Assembly: GCA_017547755.1 (NCBI GenBank)
Contig: JAFYOX010000093.1
Span: forward strand, 29,935-93,934
DNA: 64,000 bases
Direction of reading: 5' to 3'
From: Clostridia bacterium
Lineage (GTDB): Bacteria > Bacillota > Clostridia > Oscillospirales > CAG-272
Shown one piece after another: positions 1 through 11,187 of the stretch; the first letter of the stretch is position 1, and every line of letters begins with the position of its first letter. Both the position numbers and the translations under genes were made by a program. The notes beneath the pieces were generated by a model, which had not been told where the DNA came from, made no database searches, and saw only the letters and a program-made list of their open reading frames with translations.

Positions 1-350
1 GTCAGAAGCTGCGCGAACGCGAAGAACGGGAAGCGGAAAAAAATACCGTACGCCGTCCCGCGGAGCCGGCGGAACTTCCGGAAGAACCCGCAGAAAGCTA
101 CACGGAGCTGGAACTTCCCCTGGACGAACCCCTCGATCTCCGGAGAGAACCGTACGGAAAATTCCTGACGCCCGTCATGGCGGCTCTGATGATCCTCGGT
201 GCGGCGGCGATGCTGTACGAGATCGTTTTCGGACAGCTGAGCATCTCCGTCATCCTCTGCTCCGCCGGTCTGCTCCTCGCCGGATACGGCTTCTGGGTCT
301 GCCGTCATCTGCTGCACGATCTGGAAGAAATCAAGAAGCGTTTCCGGTAA
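1..350 (+). CDS. C-terminal part of a hypothetical two-helix membrane protein (5' end outside the window)
   Basis: Reading from base 3, an open frame runs to a TAA at 348-350. The visible 115 residues begin with a charged, Arg/Glu-rich stretch and a Pro/Glu-rich linker. Two hydrophobic segments follow, beginning near MAALMILGAAAMLYEIVF and SVILCSAGLLLAGYGFWV. The protein ends with a basic amphipathic tail (DLEEIKKRFR). This looks like a cytoplasmic region joined to a membrane hairpin with both ends inside. I do not recognise the family, and the N-terminal domain that would identify it lies outside the window. A terminator follows 20 bases after the stop, so this gene ends its transcription unit. 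Confidence 0.6.
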   Translation, partial: QKLREREEREAEKNTVRRPAEPAELPEEPAESYTELELPLDEPLDLRREPYGKFLTPVMAALMILGAAAMLYEIVFGQLSISVILCSAGLLLAGYGFWVCRHLLHDLEEIKKRFR

Positions 351-370
351 GCTTGTGATCCGGCATCCGA

Positions 371-395
371 AAAGCACCCCTGCGGTGCTTTTTTT
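371..395 (+). terminator. Rho-independent terminator
   Basis: Perfect seven-base stem AAGCACC / GGTGCTT around a short CCTGC loop, followed by a T run. It closes the unit of the partial membrane protein. Confidence 0.85.
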
Positions 396-499
396 GCTGC
401 CGTTGTGACTTTCTACAAGCCTTCCGCATACTTCCCCGCAAAAATCCACGAATTTGCTCTTGCGTCCGCGCACGCGGGTATGCTAAACTAAGCATAAAA

Positions 500-545
500 G
501 CGGAGACCGCACTGCGGATTTCTTCTGCAGAAATATGCGGTCCGC
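500..545 (+). promoter_or_regulatory. Stable hairpin in the 5' leader of the URO-D-like gene
   Basis: GCGGA-GA-CCGCA (from 500) pairs with TGCGGTCCGC (536-545), leaving a two-base bulge, and an inner stem ATTTCT / AGAAAT lies inside. No T run follows, so it is not a terminator. It sits about 28 bases before the start codon. Its role is unknown; it could stabilise the mRNA or act in cis. I saw no convincing -35/-10 pair in 351-499. Confidence 0.4.
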
Positions 546-572
546 GGAAAAACTGACGGAAGGTACTGTATC

Positions 573-1601
573 ATGACACAAAACCATCTTCTGAACGACC
601 CGGAACTGATCGCCGAACGGGATCGGTGGTTCGGCAGACTGCAGTCGCTGTTTGACGGAACCTATCGGGAAAAGCGGGTATTTGTCCTCGACGGCGTCCT
701 TGCGCGCGGAAAAAGCGACCCGTACGCCGAGCCGGAACGCTGGATCGACGAATGCCTCGAAGACATCGCGGAAAACAAGGCACAATTGATCCGGAACGAC
801 CGGAAATTCGTTCCCGTCTGCGTCGAATACGGTCCTTACGGCGTCCACTACATCGACAAGATCCTCGGTGCGGACGTATTTTTCCAGGACGGACAATGGT
901 ATAACCGCTATCTGACCACGCCCATCGGCGAACTGCGGGAACCCGACCTTGACAGTGACGAGACATTTCAGCTCTCCCTCCGCGCGGCAAAACGATTCGC
1001 CGACTCCGGAGCATCCTTCCCGCTCTACGGTCTGCCCACCATTGCCAGCACGCTGAACATCGCCGTCAATCTGTACGGTCAGGAGATCCTGGTCGAAATG
1101 CTCACGGATCCCGACAATGCGCGCCGCGATCTGGAGACCATCAACCGCACCCTGATCCGGATCCACAAAGCGTTCCGCGCGGTCCTTCCGCCGGAGCAGC
1201 TCCAGCCCGTGATCTCCTGGGGAAGAACCCAGCCGCCGGGATACGGACAGCTCTGCGGATGCACGACCCAGCTGATCTCCGGCGAACTGTACCGCGACAT
1301 GATCGCCGATCTGGACGAAGACCTGCTGAACGTCTATGAAAACGGCGGCATGATCCATCTGTGCGGCAGTCATGCCCAGCACATCGACTGCTTCCGGAGC
1401 ATGAAATCGCTGAAAGCCCTGCAGCTCAACGACCGTGCCGCGGCGGATCTGCCGCTTTACTTCGAAGGTCTGCGCGAGGATCAGATCATCTATCTCTGTC
1501 CCTGCGAGGAAATGACCGTCGAACAGGCCGTCAAGCTCACCGGCGGACGCCGTCTGGTCATCAACGCGGCCATTTCCGGCGAGATCGCCATGCCCGAATA
1601 A
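573..1601 (+). CDS. Uroporphyrinogen decarboxylase (URO-D)-like protein
   Basis: 342 residues. The pattern fits the URO-D/MtaA/MtbA TIM-barrel superfamily (COG0407): an early VEYGPYGVHYIDKILGAD segment, FPLYGLPTIASTLNIAVNLYGQ in the middle, a GYGQLCGCTTQLIS segment, and the late pair MIHLCGSHAQH and IYLCPCEEMTVEQA. Anaerobic members are often corrinoid-dependent methyltransferases or of unknown function, and true heme-pathway HemE is a poor fit here because the N-terminal HemE substrate motifs are absent. The His/Cys clusters HLCG and CPC could bind a metal, as in methylcobamide methyltransferases; this is inference. GGAAGG precedes the ATG. The next gene, an alcohol dehydrogenase, follows 71 bases later on the same strand and may be co-transcribed. 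No corrinoid protein is adjacent. Confidence 0.75.
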   Translation: MTQNHLLNDPELIAERDRWFGRLQSLFDGTYREKRVFVLDGVLARGKSDPYAEPERWIDECLEDIAENKAQLIRNDRKFVPVCVEYGPYGVHYIDKILGADVFFQDGQWYNRYLTTPIGELREPDLDSDETFQLSLRAAKRFADSGASFPLYGLPTIASTLNIAVNLYGQEILVEMLTDPDNARRDLETINRTLIRIHKAFRAVLPPEQLQPVISWGRTQPPGYGQLCGCTTQLISGELYRDMIADLDEDLLNVYENGGMIHLCGSHAQHIDCFRSMKSLKALQLNDRAAADLPLYFEGLREDQIIYLCPCEEMTVEQAVKLTGGRRLVINAAISGEIAMPE

Positions 1602-1672
1602 ACCACGCTCATCTTTTTCAGATATCAGACATTCCAACCGATTTTCCACATATCCAAATCCCGGAGGAAACT

Positions 1673-2806
1673 ATGGATTTTACCACTCACAAGCCGGTCA
1701 CCGTTCTCACCGGTGAAAACTGCGTGACCGAAAACGCAGCCGTTTTTGCATCTCTCGGCCGCCGTGCCCTCGTCGTATCCGGCCGCCGTTCCGCCGATCT
1801 CTGCGGTGCCATGGACGACGTTGCCGCCGCACTCGCATCCGTCGGCGCGACTTACGTCCGCTTCAATGTGATCCCCGAAAACCCGCCGGCACCGCTCTGC
1901 CATGAAGGCGGCGCGCTCGCACGTCAGGAAAACTGCGACTTCATCGTTGCTATCGGCGGCGGTTCCGCACTCGACGCGGCAAAGGCGATCGCGGCATACG
2001 CAGCCAATCCCGAATGCGGCATTGACGACATTTTCGACGACGCCAAGCGCACCGCGGACGGTCTTCCGATCGCGGCGATCCCGACGACTGCCGGCACCGG
2101 CAGCGAAGTCAATCGCTATTCCGTCCTGACCGTGGACGGCGGCGCAAAAAAGAAGACCTTCAAGGCTTCTTCCGCCTATCCGAAGTACGCCTTCGTTTCT
2201 TCGAAGTATACCGCATCCCTTGACGAAAACTACACCGTTTCCACCGCGCTCGACGCCTTCGCGCACGCCATGGAATCCTATCTTTCCCCGAAATCCACGG
2301 AAGTTTCGGAAAATGCCGCACTTTACGCGGCAGGCGAGATCTGGAACATCCTCTTCAACGGAATGTACGCCGACGGCGAACGCGACGCGGGCGGATTCAC
2401 CAAAGTACAGCGTGAAAAGCTCACGAACGCTTCCTGTGCCGCAGGCATCGCCATCGACTACACCGGCACGGGCTTCCCGCATCCGCTCGGCTACAGCCTG
2501 ACTCTCACCCGCGGCATCCCGCACGGCAGAGCATGCGCCGTCTTCGCAGGTGCTTACATCAACTACAATCTGCTGACCGCGGCAGGGGAAGAAAAAATCG
2601 CAAAGCTCGCCGCACATCTCGGTACCACCGCCGAAGAAATGGCGCGCCGCATCCCCGAAATGAGCGGTCTGCTCGATCTCAAGATCGACGCGGAAGAACG
2701 CGAGGAACTGATCGACCGCGTCGCGGGCGCCGGCAACTACGCCAACAGCCCCTACGTCATCACCCGCGGCGAAATGTCCGACATCTACGCAAGACTTTTT
2801 GGTTAA
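1673..2806 (+). CDS. Iron-containing alcohol dehydrogenase
   Basis: 377 residues, typical for group III Fe-dependent alcohol dehydrogenases. The NAD(P)-binding region carries GGGSALDAAK, followed by IPTTAGTGSEV, the family signature. The metal ligands are visible as the Asp and His of TALDAFAHAMESY and the two His of FPHPLGYSLTLTRGIPHG, so the active site looks complete. It probably interconverts an alcohol or sugar alcohol with its aldehyde or ketone; the substrate cannot be told. The start is the ATG at 1673 with GGAGG seven bases upstream; an in-frame extension to 1361 would run inside the upstream gene and is rejected. A strong terminator follows. Confidence 0.9.
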   Translation: MDFTTHKPVTVLTGENCVTENAAVFASLGRRALVVSGRRSADLCGAMDDVAAALASVGATYVRFNVIPENPPAPLCHEGGALARQENCDFIVAIGGGSALDAAKAIAAYAANPECGIDDIFDDAKRTADGLPIAAIPTTAGTGSEVNRYSVLTVDGGAKKKTFKASSAYPKYAFVSSKYTASLDENYTVSTALDAFAHAMESYLSPKSTEVSENAALYAAGEIWNILFNGMYADGERDAGGFTKVQREKLTNASCAAGIAIDYTGTGFPHPLGYSLTLTRGIPHGRACAVFAGAYINYNLLTAAGEEKIAKLAAHLGTTAEEMARRIPEMSGLLDLKIDAEEREELIDRVAGAGNYANSPYVITRGEMSDIYARLFG

Positions 2807-2816
2807 TTTTGGTACA

Positions 2817-2857
2817 TAAAAACGACAGGGAACGGCTCCGTTTTCTGTCGTTTTTTC
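2817..2857 (+). terminator. Rho-independent terminator after the alcohol dehydrogenase
   Basis: AAAACGACAG pairs with CTGTCGTTTT, with an inner GGAACGG/CTCCGTTTT pairing and a T run. Confidence 0.85.
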
Positions 2858-2919
2858 ATTCTTGTAGGAAGCGATAAAAAAATAACGTATCCCGTCCTCG
2901 AAAATTTCCATGTTCACTA

Positions 2920-2949
2920 TTGACCTCGGTATATCATTTATGGTATAAT
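2920..2949 (+). promoter_or_regulatory. Sigma-A-type promoter of the pyr operon
   Basis: TTGACC at 2920-2925, an 18-base spacer, then TATAAT at 2944-2949. It is the only good promoter upstream of pyrC and implies a leader of about 165 bases. Confidence 0.7.
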
Positions 2950-2955
2950 AACTCG

Positions 2956-3119
2956 AATTAAAAGATAATGTTGGGTATCCAGAAACTCGTCGGGTTGTTC
3001 GATCGCATCGTAATGTCTGCGTGTATTGCTATCCGCTTTTTTTATGGAAAAACGGACGGAACACGGCGGTTTCCGGTACGGATACGAATTGTGTTTTTTG
3101 GATTTTTTGGGAGGTTATC
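2956..3119 (+). promoter_or_regulatory. Structured pyr leader with a candidate attenuator
   Basis: Just before the pyrC ribosome site, AACAC (3060-3064) pairs with GTGTT (3091-3095), enclosing a second stem GTTTCCG / CGGATAC (3069-3075 / 3079-3085), and T runs follow. This has the shape of an intrinsic terminator. The arm CGGATAC can instead pair with GTATCC at 2975-2980 or TATCCG at 3030-3035, giving a possible antiterminator. Pyrimidine operons in Firmicutes are often controlled this way by PyrR, but no pyrR lies in the window and the PyrR loop consensus is only loosely matched. The regulatory reading is inference. Confidence 0.45.
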
Positions 3120-4363
3120 ATGACTCTTCTTACCGGAGGAAAAGCGTACAGAAACGGCGTCCTTGCTGACGTGTTTGTTCTCGTTTCCGAAACTTCTTCC
3201 CGTGTACTTCCCGTATCGGAAGCTGATTCCGATATGTTTTCTGACGTTTCCGAAAAAATCGATATTGGTGGTTCCGTTGTTTTTCCCGGTTTCGCGGATG
3301 TGCATGTTCATCTTCGTGAGCCGGGCTTTTCTTATAAAGAAACGGTTGTCTCCGGTACGATGGCGGCGGCACACGGCGGCTACACCGACGTCTGCTCCAT
3401 GCCGAATCTCTCTCCCGTTCCCGATTCCGCGGAAAATCTCGGCGTACAGCTCGCCCTGATCCGCGACGGCGCAGCGGTCCGCGTACATCCGTACGGCGCG
3501 ATCACGGTCGGCGAAATGGGCAAGGAACTGGCGGATCTCGCCGGTATGGCGGAAAACGTCTGCGCGTTCTCGGATGACGGACGCGGCGTACAGAACGACG
3601 ATATGATGCGCGCGGCAATGACCGAAGCAAAGAAGCTCGGCAAAATCCTCGCGGCGCACTGCGAAGTCAACGATCTGCTCTTCGGCGGATACATCCACGA
3701 CGGCGAATACGCCAAGGCTCACGGTCACCGCGGCATCTGCTCCGAAAGCGAATGGAAACAGATTGAACGCGACCTGAAACTTGCGGCGGAAACCGGTGTA
3801 AAATACCATGTATGCCACATTTCCACCAGGGAAGCGGTCGCACTGATCCGCGAAGCAAAGAAAAACGGCGTGGACGTTACCTGCGAGACCGCGCCGCACT
3901 ACCTCACCCTCACCGATGACGACCTCATCGAAGACGGACGCTTCAAGATGAACCCGCCGCTCCGGTCGAAAGCCGACCGTGACGCGCTCATCGAAGGCGT
4001 TCTCGACGGCACGATCGACATGATCGCGACCGACCACGCACCGCACTCCGACGAAGAAAAGTCGCGCGGACTCGAAAAGAGCCCGATGGGTGTCGTAGGT
4101 CTGGAATGCGCGTTCCCCGTGCTCTACACCAAACTCGTAAAAACCGGTATCGTTCCGCTGGAACGCATCATCGAAATGATGACCGACGCACCGCGGAAAC
4201 GGTTCGGACTTCCTCAGGACGAAAACGATTTCACGATCTTCGACCTGAGCGAAGAATATACCATTGATCCGGCGGATTTCCTCTCGATGGGTCACGCGAC
4301 CCCGTTCGCCGGCGAAAAAGTCTATGGAAAATGTAAAATGACAGTATGCGGAGGTAAAACAGT

Positions 4364-4379
<16 letters not shown>
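3120..4379 (+). CDS. pyrC: Dihydroorotase
   Basis: 419 residues. It cyclises N-carbamoyl-aspartate to dihydroorotate, step 3 of UMP synthesis, in the cytoplasm. It is a type I amidohydrolase: the metal motif DVHVHLREPGF (His62, His64) comes early, CHISTREAV and CETAPHYL in the barrel, and ATDHAPHS with catalytic Asp near residue 305 late. The start at 3120 follows GGGAGG at seven bases; an upstream ATG at 3021 lies in the leader and would add 33 residues unlike the family. It is the first gene of the operon and its 3' end overlaps carA by 16 bases, suggesting translational coupling. Confidence 0.93.
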
Positions 4380-5452
<1,073 letters not shown>

Positions 5453-5458
5453 GACACT

Positions 5459-8400
5459 ATGCCGAAGAAAGAGAATATCAAAAAAGTAATGGTTATCGGT
5501 TCCGGCCCGATCGTTATCGGTCAGGCAGCAGAATTTGACTATGCCGGAACTCAGGCTTGTCTCGCACTCCGTGAAGAAGGCTGCGAAGTTATCCTCGTCA
5601 ACTCCAACCCCGCGACCATCATGACCGACCCGTCCGTTGCGGACAAGATCTATATGGAACCCCTGACCCTCGAATACGTCGCAAAGATCATCCGTTACGA
5701 ACGTCCGGACGCGATCATCCCCGGCATCGGCGGTCAGACCGGTCTGAACCTCGCAATGCAGCTCGCAAAGAAGGGTATCCTCCGCGAATGCCAGACCGAA
5801 CTTCTCGGTACTCCTCCGGAAAGCATCGAAAAGGCGGAAGACCGTGAACTCTTCAAGGAACTCTGCGAAGAAATCGGCGAACCCGTTCTCCCGTCCCTCA
5901 TCGCAAACTCCCTCGAAGAAGGGATCGCAGCCGCTCACGAAATCGGCTTCCCGGTCGTTCTCCGTCCCGCATTCACCCTCGGCGGCACCGGCGGCGGCTT
6001 CGCTTCCGACGATGAAGAACTCATCCCGCTCCTCAAGAACGCGCTCAAGCTCTCTCCGGTAAGCCAGGTTCTTGTGGAAAAGAGCATCAAGGGCTACAAG
6101 GAAATCGAATTTGAAGTCATGCGCGACTCCAACGACACCGCGATCACCATCTGCTCCATGGAAAACATCGACCCCGTCGGTATCCACACCGGTGACTCCA
6201 TCGTTGTTGCGCCCAGCCAGACGCTCACCAACCGCGAATATCATCTCCTCCGCGACTCCGCGCTGAAGATCATCCGCAAGCTGGGGATCGAAGGCGGCTG
6301 CAACGTACAGTTCGCACTCGACCCGCAGTCCTTCGACTACTACCTCATCGAAATCAACCCGCGTGTATCCCGTTCCTCCGCTCTCGCAAGCAAGGCCAGC
6401 GGCTACCCGATCGCACGCGTTACCGCTAAGATCGCCATCGGTCTCACCCTCGACGAAATCCAGCTCGCATCCGCTCCGGCGTGCTTCGAACCTTCCATCG
6501 ACTACGTCGTAACCAAGATGCCGCGCTTCCCGTTCGACAAGTTCTCCGACGCGAACAACAGCCTCTCCACCCAGATGAAGGCAACCGGTGAAGTCATGTC
6601 CATCGGCCGCAATCTGGAAGAAAGCCTTCTCAAGGCGATCCGTTCCCTCGAAATCGGCGCATACCACATGCACCTCGCAAAGTTTGACAACCGCGCGACC
6701 GACGATCTCCTTTCCTACATCACCGTAGGCACCGACGACCGTATCTACGCGATCGCTGAACTTCTCCGCCGCGGCATCGACGCAGGCCTCATCTGCGACG
6801 CTACCCAGATCGACATGCTCTTCATCGAAAAGATCCGCCACATCGTGGAACTCGAAAAGCTCGTTTCCGATCATCCGATGAACGCCGAAGTTCTCCGCTA
6901 CGTCAAGAAGTACGGCTTCTCCGACCGCGCCGTTGCAAAGTTCTGGAACACCACCGAAGACGCTGTATGGAACTTCCGCCGCGAACAGGACATCCGTCCG
7001 GTCTACAAGACCATCGACTCCTGCGCAGCCGAATTCAAGTCCTATATCCCCTACCTGTACTCCACCTACGCTGAAGAAAACGAATCCATCGTTTCCGACC
7101 GCAAGAAGATCATCGTTCTCGGTTCCGGTCCGATCCGTATCGGTCAGGGTGTCGAATTCGACTACTCCACCGTTCATGCAGTCATGACCATCAAGAACCA
7201 CGGCTGTGAAGCGATCATCATCAACAACAACCCCGAAACCGTATCCACCGACTACACCTGCTCCGACAAGCTCTACTTCGAACCGCTGACCATCGAAGAC
7301 GTTATGAACATCATCGAACTGGAACAGCCCTACGGCGTTATCGCAGGTCTCGGCGGTCAGACCGCCATCAACCTCGCAGAAGGTCTCGAAAAGCGCGGCG
7401 TAAAGATCATCGGCACCAGCGTTGAAGCGATCGACCGTGCGGAAAACCGCGACGCATTCGAAAAGCTCCTCAAGGAACAGGGCATCCCGCAGCCGACCGG
7501 CAAGGCGGTTACCAACATCGAAGACGGCGTTGCAGCGGCAGCAAAGATCGGCTACCCGGTTCTCGTCCGTCCTTCCTTCGTTCTCGGCGGCCGCGCAATG
7601 CAGATCGTCGCAAACGAAGAAATGCTCCGCCACTACCTCGAAACCGCGGTTGCGCTCGACGCAGACCGTCCGGTTCTTGTTGACAAGTACATCGTCGGCC
7701 GTGAAGTCGAAGTTGACGCGGTCTGCGACGGCACCGACGTATTCGTTCCCGGCATCATGGAACTCGTCGAACGTACGGGCGTTCACTCCGGTGACTCCAT
7801 CTCCGTATACCCGACCTTCTCCATCTCCCAGGCAGCGAAGGACACCATCCTTGACTACACCAAGAAGCTCGGTCTCTCCATCGGCATCGTCGGTCTGTAC
7901 AACATCCAGTTCATCGTGGATGAAAACGACTTCGTATACGTCATCGAAGTAAACCCGCGTTCCTCCAGAACCGTTCCCTTCCTCTCCAAGTCCACCGGCT
8001 ACAGCCTCGCGGACATCGGTACCCTCGCGATCCTCGGCATCAGCCTCAAGGAACAGGGCATCACCGAAATCTACCCGAAGGAAAAGGATCGCTGGTACGT
8101 CAAGGCTCCGGCATTCTCCTTCTCCAAGCTCCGCGGTCTCGACGCATACCTCTCTCCCGAAATGAAGTCCACCGGTGAAGCGATCGGCTACGACAAGAAG
8201 ATGACCCGTGCGCTCTACAAGGCACTCCAGGCATCCGGCATGCAGGTCGTCAACTACGGTACCCTGCTCGTTACCGTTGCGGACAAGGACAAGCCGGAAG
8301 CTCTCCCGCTCATCAAGCGTTTCTACAACATGGGCTTCAACATCGAAGCAACCCACGGTACCGCACAGTTCCTCAAGGAAAACGGCATCCGTACCAGAAT

Positions 8401-8641
8401 CCGCCAGAAGATCAGCGACGGCAACGAAGAGATCCTCGAAGCAATGCGTCAGGGCTACGTTACCTACGTTATCAACACCCGTGACTACGGCTCCACCGGC
8501 GTTCTTTCCGACGGTCACGAAATCCGTCAGTGCGCAGTTGAAAACGGCGTGACCATGTTCACCGCACTCGACACCGTCAAGGTTCTCCTCGACGTTCTCG
8601 AAGAAGTAACGATGGGTATCTCCACCATCAACGAAGCATAA
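5459..8641 (+). CDS. carB: Carbamoyl-phosphate synthase large subunit
   Basis: 1060 residues, full length. It makes carbamoyl phosphate from bicarbonate, ammonia and two ATP. The internal duplication is plain: [20 protein letters not shown] at the N-terminus is repeated near residue 550 as [19 protein letters not shown], and each half carries an ATP-grasp domain ([16 protein letters not shown] and [16 protein letters not shown]). A C-terminal MGS-like allosteric domain covers roughly the last 130 residues. The ATG lies six bases after the carA stop, with the ribosome site inside the carA tail. Its partner CarA lacks the glutaminase cysteine, so CarB is probably fed by free ammonia. Codon use is strongly biased towards C-ending codons, suggesting high expression. 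Confidence 0.97.
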   Translation: MPKKENIKKVMVIGSGPIVIGQAAEFDYAGTQACLALREEGCEVILVNSNPATIMTDPSVADKIYMEPLTLEYVAKIIRYERPDAIIPGIGGQTGLNLAMQLAKKGILRECQTELLGTPPESIEKAEDRELFKELCEEIGEPVLPSLIANSLEEGIAAAHEIGFPVVLRPAFTLGGTGGGFASDDEELIPLLKNALKLSPVSQVLVEKSIKGYKEIEFEVMRDSNDTAITICSMENIDPVGIHTGDSIVVAPSQTLTNREYHLLRDSALKIIRKLGIEGGCNVQFALDPQSFDYYLIEINPRVSRSSALASKASGYPIARVTAKIAIGLTLDEIQLASAPACFEPSIDYVVTKMPRFPFDKFSDANNSLSTQMKATGEVMSIGRNLEESLLKAIRSLEIGAYHMHLAKFDNRATDDLLSYITVGTDDRIYAIAELLRRGIDAGLICDATQIDMLFIEKIRHIVELEKLVSDHPMNAEVLRYVKKYGFSDRAVAKFWNTTEDAVWNFRREQDIRPVYKTIDSCAAEFKSYIPYLYSTYAEENESIVSDRKKIIVLGSGPIRIGQGVEFDYSTVHAVMTIKNHGCEAIIINNNPETVSTDYTCSDKLYFEPLTIEDVMNIIELEQPYGVIAGLGGQTAINLAEGLEKRGVKIIGTSVEAIDRAENRDAFEKLLKEQGIPQPTGKAVTNIEDGVAAAAKIGYPVLVRPSFVLGGRAMQIVANEEMLRHYLETAVALDADRPVLVDKYIVGREVEVDAVCDGTDVFVPGIMELVERTGVHSGDSISVYPTFSISQAAKDTILDYTKKLGLSIGIVGLYNIQFIVDENDFVYVIEVNPRSSRTVPFLSKSTGYSLADIGTLAILGISLKEQGITEIYPKEKDRWYVKAPAFSFSKLRGLDAYLSPEMKSTGEAIGYDKKMTRALYKALQASGMQVVNYGTLLVTVADKDKPEALPLIKRFYNMGFNIEATHGTAQFLKENGIRTRIRQKISDGNEEILEAMRQGYVTYVINTRDYGSTGVLSDGHEIRQCAVENGVTMFTALDTVKVLLDVLEEVTMGISTINEA

Positions 8642-8654
8642 TTGAGGTCTGAAA

Positions 8655-9401
8655 ATGACACAGACAATTTTCACTATCAAATCCAACGAAAAAATCGCCC
8701 GTGACACCTTCAAAATGGTGCTCACGGGGGATACCGCGGACATCACCCGTCCCGGTCAGTTTGTAAATATTCTCCTCGAAGGCAAGTTCCTCCGCCGTCC
8801 GATCTCCGTCTGCGACGTCTGCGGCGATGAACTTACCCTCATCTACAAGGTCGTCGGCGAAGGCACCGAACAGATGGCAGGCTACGGCGCAGGCGTCAAG
8901 CTTGACATCCTCACCGGTCTCGGCAACGGCTACGATACCTCCCTCACCGGCGATGAACCCGTTCTCGTCGGCGGCGGTGTCGGCGTTCCTCCGCTCTACC
9001 TCCTCGCAAAGACCCTCATCGCCGAAGGCAAGAAGGTCAAGGTCATCTGCGGTTTCCGCACGGCGGACGACGCGATCCTCTGCGAAGAATTCAAGGCACT
9101 CGGCGCGGAACTGACCGTGGCAACCGAAGACGGTTCCATGGGCATCAAGGGCTTCGTCACCAACGCGATGCAGGATATGACCTACACGCACGTCTGCACC
9201 TGCGGTCCGGAACCGATGCTCAAGGCCGTATGGCGCACCACGCCCGAAACCATCGACGGTCAGTACTCCTTCGAAGAACGCATGGGCTGCGGCTTCGGCG
9301 CGTGCATGGGATGCTCCTGCAAAACCATCACCGGCTACAAGCGCATCTGCAAGGACGGCCCGATCCTTATGAAAAACGACATTCTCTGGGAGGCAAAGTG
9401 A
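8655..9401 (+). CDS. pyrK: Dihydroorotate dehydrogenase electron-transfer subunit
   Basis: 248 residues. It carries electrons from class 1B PyrD to NAD+. The FAD domain shows RRPISVCDV, the NAD domain GGGVGVPPLYLL, and the C-terminal [2Fe-2S] site has its four cysteines in MGCGFGACMGCSC plus the Cys of YKRICKDGP. It lies directly upstream of pyrD with one base between them, as expected for a PyrD2-PyrK2 complex. Ribosome site GAGG precedes the ATG, 13 bases after the carB stop. Confidence 0.93.
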   Translation: MTQTIFTIKSNEKIARDTFKMVLTGDTADITRPGQFVNILLEGKFLRRPISVCDVCGDELTLIYKVVGEGTEQMAGYGAGVKLDILTGLGNGYDTSLTGDEPVLVGGGVGVPPLYLLAKTLIAEGKKVKVICGFRTADDAILCEEFKALGAELTVATEDGSMGIKGFVTNAMQDMTYTHVCTCGPEPMLKAVWRTTPETIDGQYSFEERMGCGFGACMGCSCKTITGYKRICKDGPILMKNDILWEAK

Positions 9402-9402
9402 G

Positions 9403-10314
9403 ATGGCTGATCTGAAAGTAACCCTGTCCGGCCTGACGCTGGACAACCCGATCATCCCCGCATCCGGCACGTTCGGATTCGGTAAGGAATTCGCGGAACT
9501 CTACGACATCAACATCCTCGGCAGCTTCTCCTTCAAGGGTACGACCCGCGACGCACGCTTCGGCAACCCGACGCCCCGCATCGCGGAATGCACCGCCGGC
9601 ATGATCAACTCCGTCGGTCTGCAGAACCCCGGCATCGACCACGTCCTTGCCGTAGAACTTCCCGAGATGAAGAACTACTTCCACAAGCCCGTTGTTGCAA
9701 ACATCGGCGGCTTCTCCGTGGAAGAATACGTCCACTGCGTGGAAAAGCTGAGAGGCTGCGATCAGATCGGTCTGATCGAGCTGAACATCAGCTGCCCGAA
9801 CGTTCACGGCGGCGGCATGGGCTTCGGCACGACCCCCGAAATGGCGGCGGAAGTCACCAAAGCAGTCAAGGCTGTTGCTGACAAGCCCCTGTACGTCAAG
9901 CTGACCCCGAACGTCACGAACATCGTGGAAATTGCAAAGGCCTGTGAAGAAGCCGGTGCGGACGGTATCTCGATGATCAACACCGCGCTCGGCATGCGCA
10001 TCAGCCTGAAGACGAAAAAGCCGATCATCGCCAACAAAATGGGCGGTTTCTCCGGCGACGCGATCTTCCCGATCGCGGTACGCATGGTATATCAGGTATA
10101 CGAAGCGGTCAGGATCCCGATCATCGGCATGGGCGGCGTTTCCTCCGCGGAAGCGGTCATCGAAATGATGCTTGCCGGTGCAACGGCAGTTCAGGTAGGG
10201 GCTGCAAACCTTGTCAATCCCTATGCCTGCAAGGAAATCATCGAAAATCTCCCCGCAGTTATGGAAAAATACGGAATCGAAAAATTAAGTGATATTATCG
10301 GAGGTGCACACTGA
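9403..10314 (+). CDS. pyrD: Dihydroorotate dehydrogenase, class 1B catalytic subunit
   Basis: 303 residues. It oxidises dihydroorotate to orotate using FMN and passes electrons to PyrK. The class 1 catalytic cysteine lies in NISCPN (Cys131). FMN and phosphate-binding segments [16 protein letters not shown] and IIGMGGVSS follow in the expected order. The start ATG is separated from the pyrK stop by a single base, and its TGA overlaps the pyrF ATG, so translation of the three genes is probably coupled. Confidence 0.95.
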   Translation: MADLKVTLSGLTLDNPIIPASGTFGFGKEFAELYDINILGSFSFKGTTRDARFGNPTPRIAECTAGMINSVGLQNPGIDHVLAVELPEMKNYFHKPVVANIGGFSVEEYVHCVEKLRGCDQIGLIELNISCPNVHGGGMGFGTTPEMAAEVTKAVKAVADKPLYVKLTPNVTNIVEIAKACEEAGADGISMINTALGMRISLKTKKPIIANKMGGFSGDAIFPIAVRMVYQVYEAVRIPIIGMGGVSSAEAVIEMMLAGATAVQVGAANLVNPYACKEIIENLPAVMEKYGIEKLSDIIGGAH

Positions 10315-11027
10315 TGGAAATGAAGAAAGACGTTATCATCGCCTGCGACTTTGCGTCCGCAGAAGCTACTTACGCGTTCCTTGACAAGTTCGAAGGCGAA
10401 CCCAGAAAGCCGTTCTGCAAGATCGGTATGGAACTTTACTACGCGGCAGGTCCGGAAATCGTCCGTGAAATCAAGCGCCGCGGCCACAAGATCTTCCTCG
10501 ACCTCAAGCTGCACGACATCCCGAACACCGTCAAGAAGACGATGGCAGTTCTCTCCCAGCTCGACGTTGACATGACCAACCTCCACGCGGCAGGCGGCCG
10601 TGCAATGATGGAAGCGGCTCTCGAAGGTCTCACCAGACCCGACGGCACCCGTCCGGCACTCATCGCAGTTACCCAGCTGACCAGCACCAGCGAAGAAGTC
10701 ATGCAGAAGGAACTTCTCATCGACCGTCCCCTTCCGGAAGTTGTTATGAGCTACGCGGCAAACGCAAAGGCTGCCGGCCTCGACGGCGTTGTATGCTCTC
10801 CCCTGGAAGCTGCGAAGGTTCACGAAACCTGCGGCGACGACTTCATGACCGTTACCCCCGGTATCCGTTTCGCAGGCGGCGACGCAGGCGACCAGAAGCG
10901 CATCACCACTCCCGCAAAGGCAGCGGAAATCGGCTCCAACTTCATCGTTGTCGGCCGTCCGATCACCGCTGATCCCGATCCGGTTGCAGCATACCGCCGC
11001 GCCGTTGCTGAATTCTGCGGAGAATAA
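10314..11027 (+). CDS. pyrF: Orotidine 5'-phosphate decarboxylase
   Basis: 237 residues, group I OMP decarboxylase, the last step to UMP. The catalytic tetrad lies in [13 protein letters not shown] (Asp-x-Lys-x-x-x-Asp) with a Lys in CKIGMEL upstream. The C-terminal phosphate site reads VTPGIRF and FIVVGRPIT. The first ATG overlaps the pyrD stop (ATGA); a second ATG two codons later is also possible. A hairpin repeat separates pyrF from pyrE, so read-through may fall at this point in the operon. Confidence 0.94.
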   Translation: MEMKKDVIIACDFASAEATYAFLDKFEGEPRKPFCKIGMELYYAAGPEIVREIKRRGHKIFLDLKLHDIPNTVKKTMAVLSQLDVDMTNLHAAGGRAMMEAALEGLTRPDGTRPALIAVTQLTSTSEEVMQKELLIDRPLPEVVMSYAANAKAAGLDGVVCSPLEAAKVHETCGDDFMTVTPGIRFAGGDAGDQKRITTPAKAAEIGSNFIVVGRPITADPDPVAAYRRAVAEFCGE

Positions 11028-11035
11028 GAAAAATA

Positions 11036-11130
11036 GAGTTTCTCGGGGAAGAAACTTTTTGAAAAAAGTTTCCGAGATTGCGAAGCAAACTCGTCCGATC
11101 CCCATCTTCAAAAACTTTTGAACAAAAAAG
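11036..11130 (+). repeat. Dispersed intergenic hairpin repeat, copy A (inside the pyr operon)
   Basis: Core arms around GAAACTTTTTGAAAAAAGTTTC, followed by a second stem CGAGATTGC-GAA-GCAAACTCG and the tail AAAAACTTTTGAAC. It has the same two-module layout as the copies at 27027 and 40317. It lies between pyrF and pyrE and may cause partial termination or an mRNA processing point. Confidence 0.65.
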
Positions 11131-11187
11131 ACACACAAAGTTTGTGCAGATTTTTCGTAATATAAATTTAAGGAGATTTTTATAGAT

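Noticed and set aside
1361-1672. Upstream extension of the alcohol dehydrogenase
   Set aside because: The extra 104 codons lie within the URO-D-like gene in another frame and have no family similarity; GGAGG marks the ATG at 1673.
2975-2990. PyrR-binding loop in the pyr leader
   Set aside because: ATCCAGAAAC matches only part of the known consensus and no pyrR gene is present, so it was not called as such.
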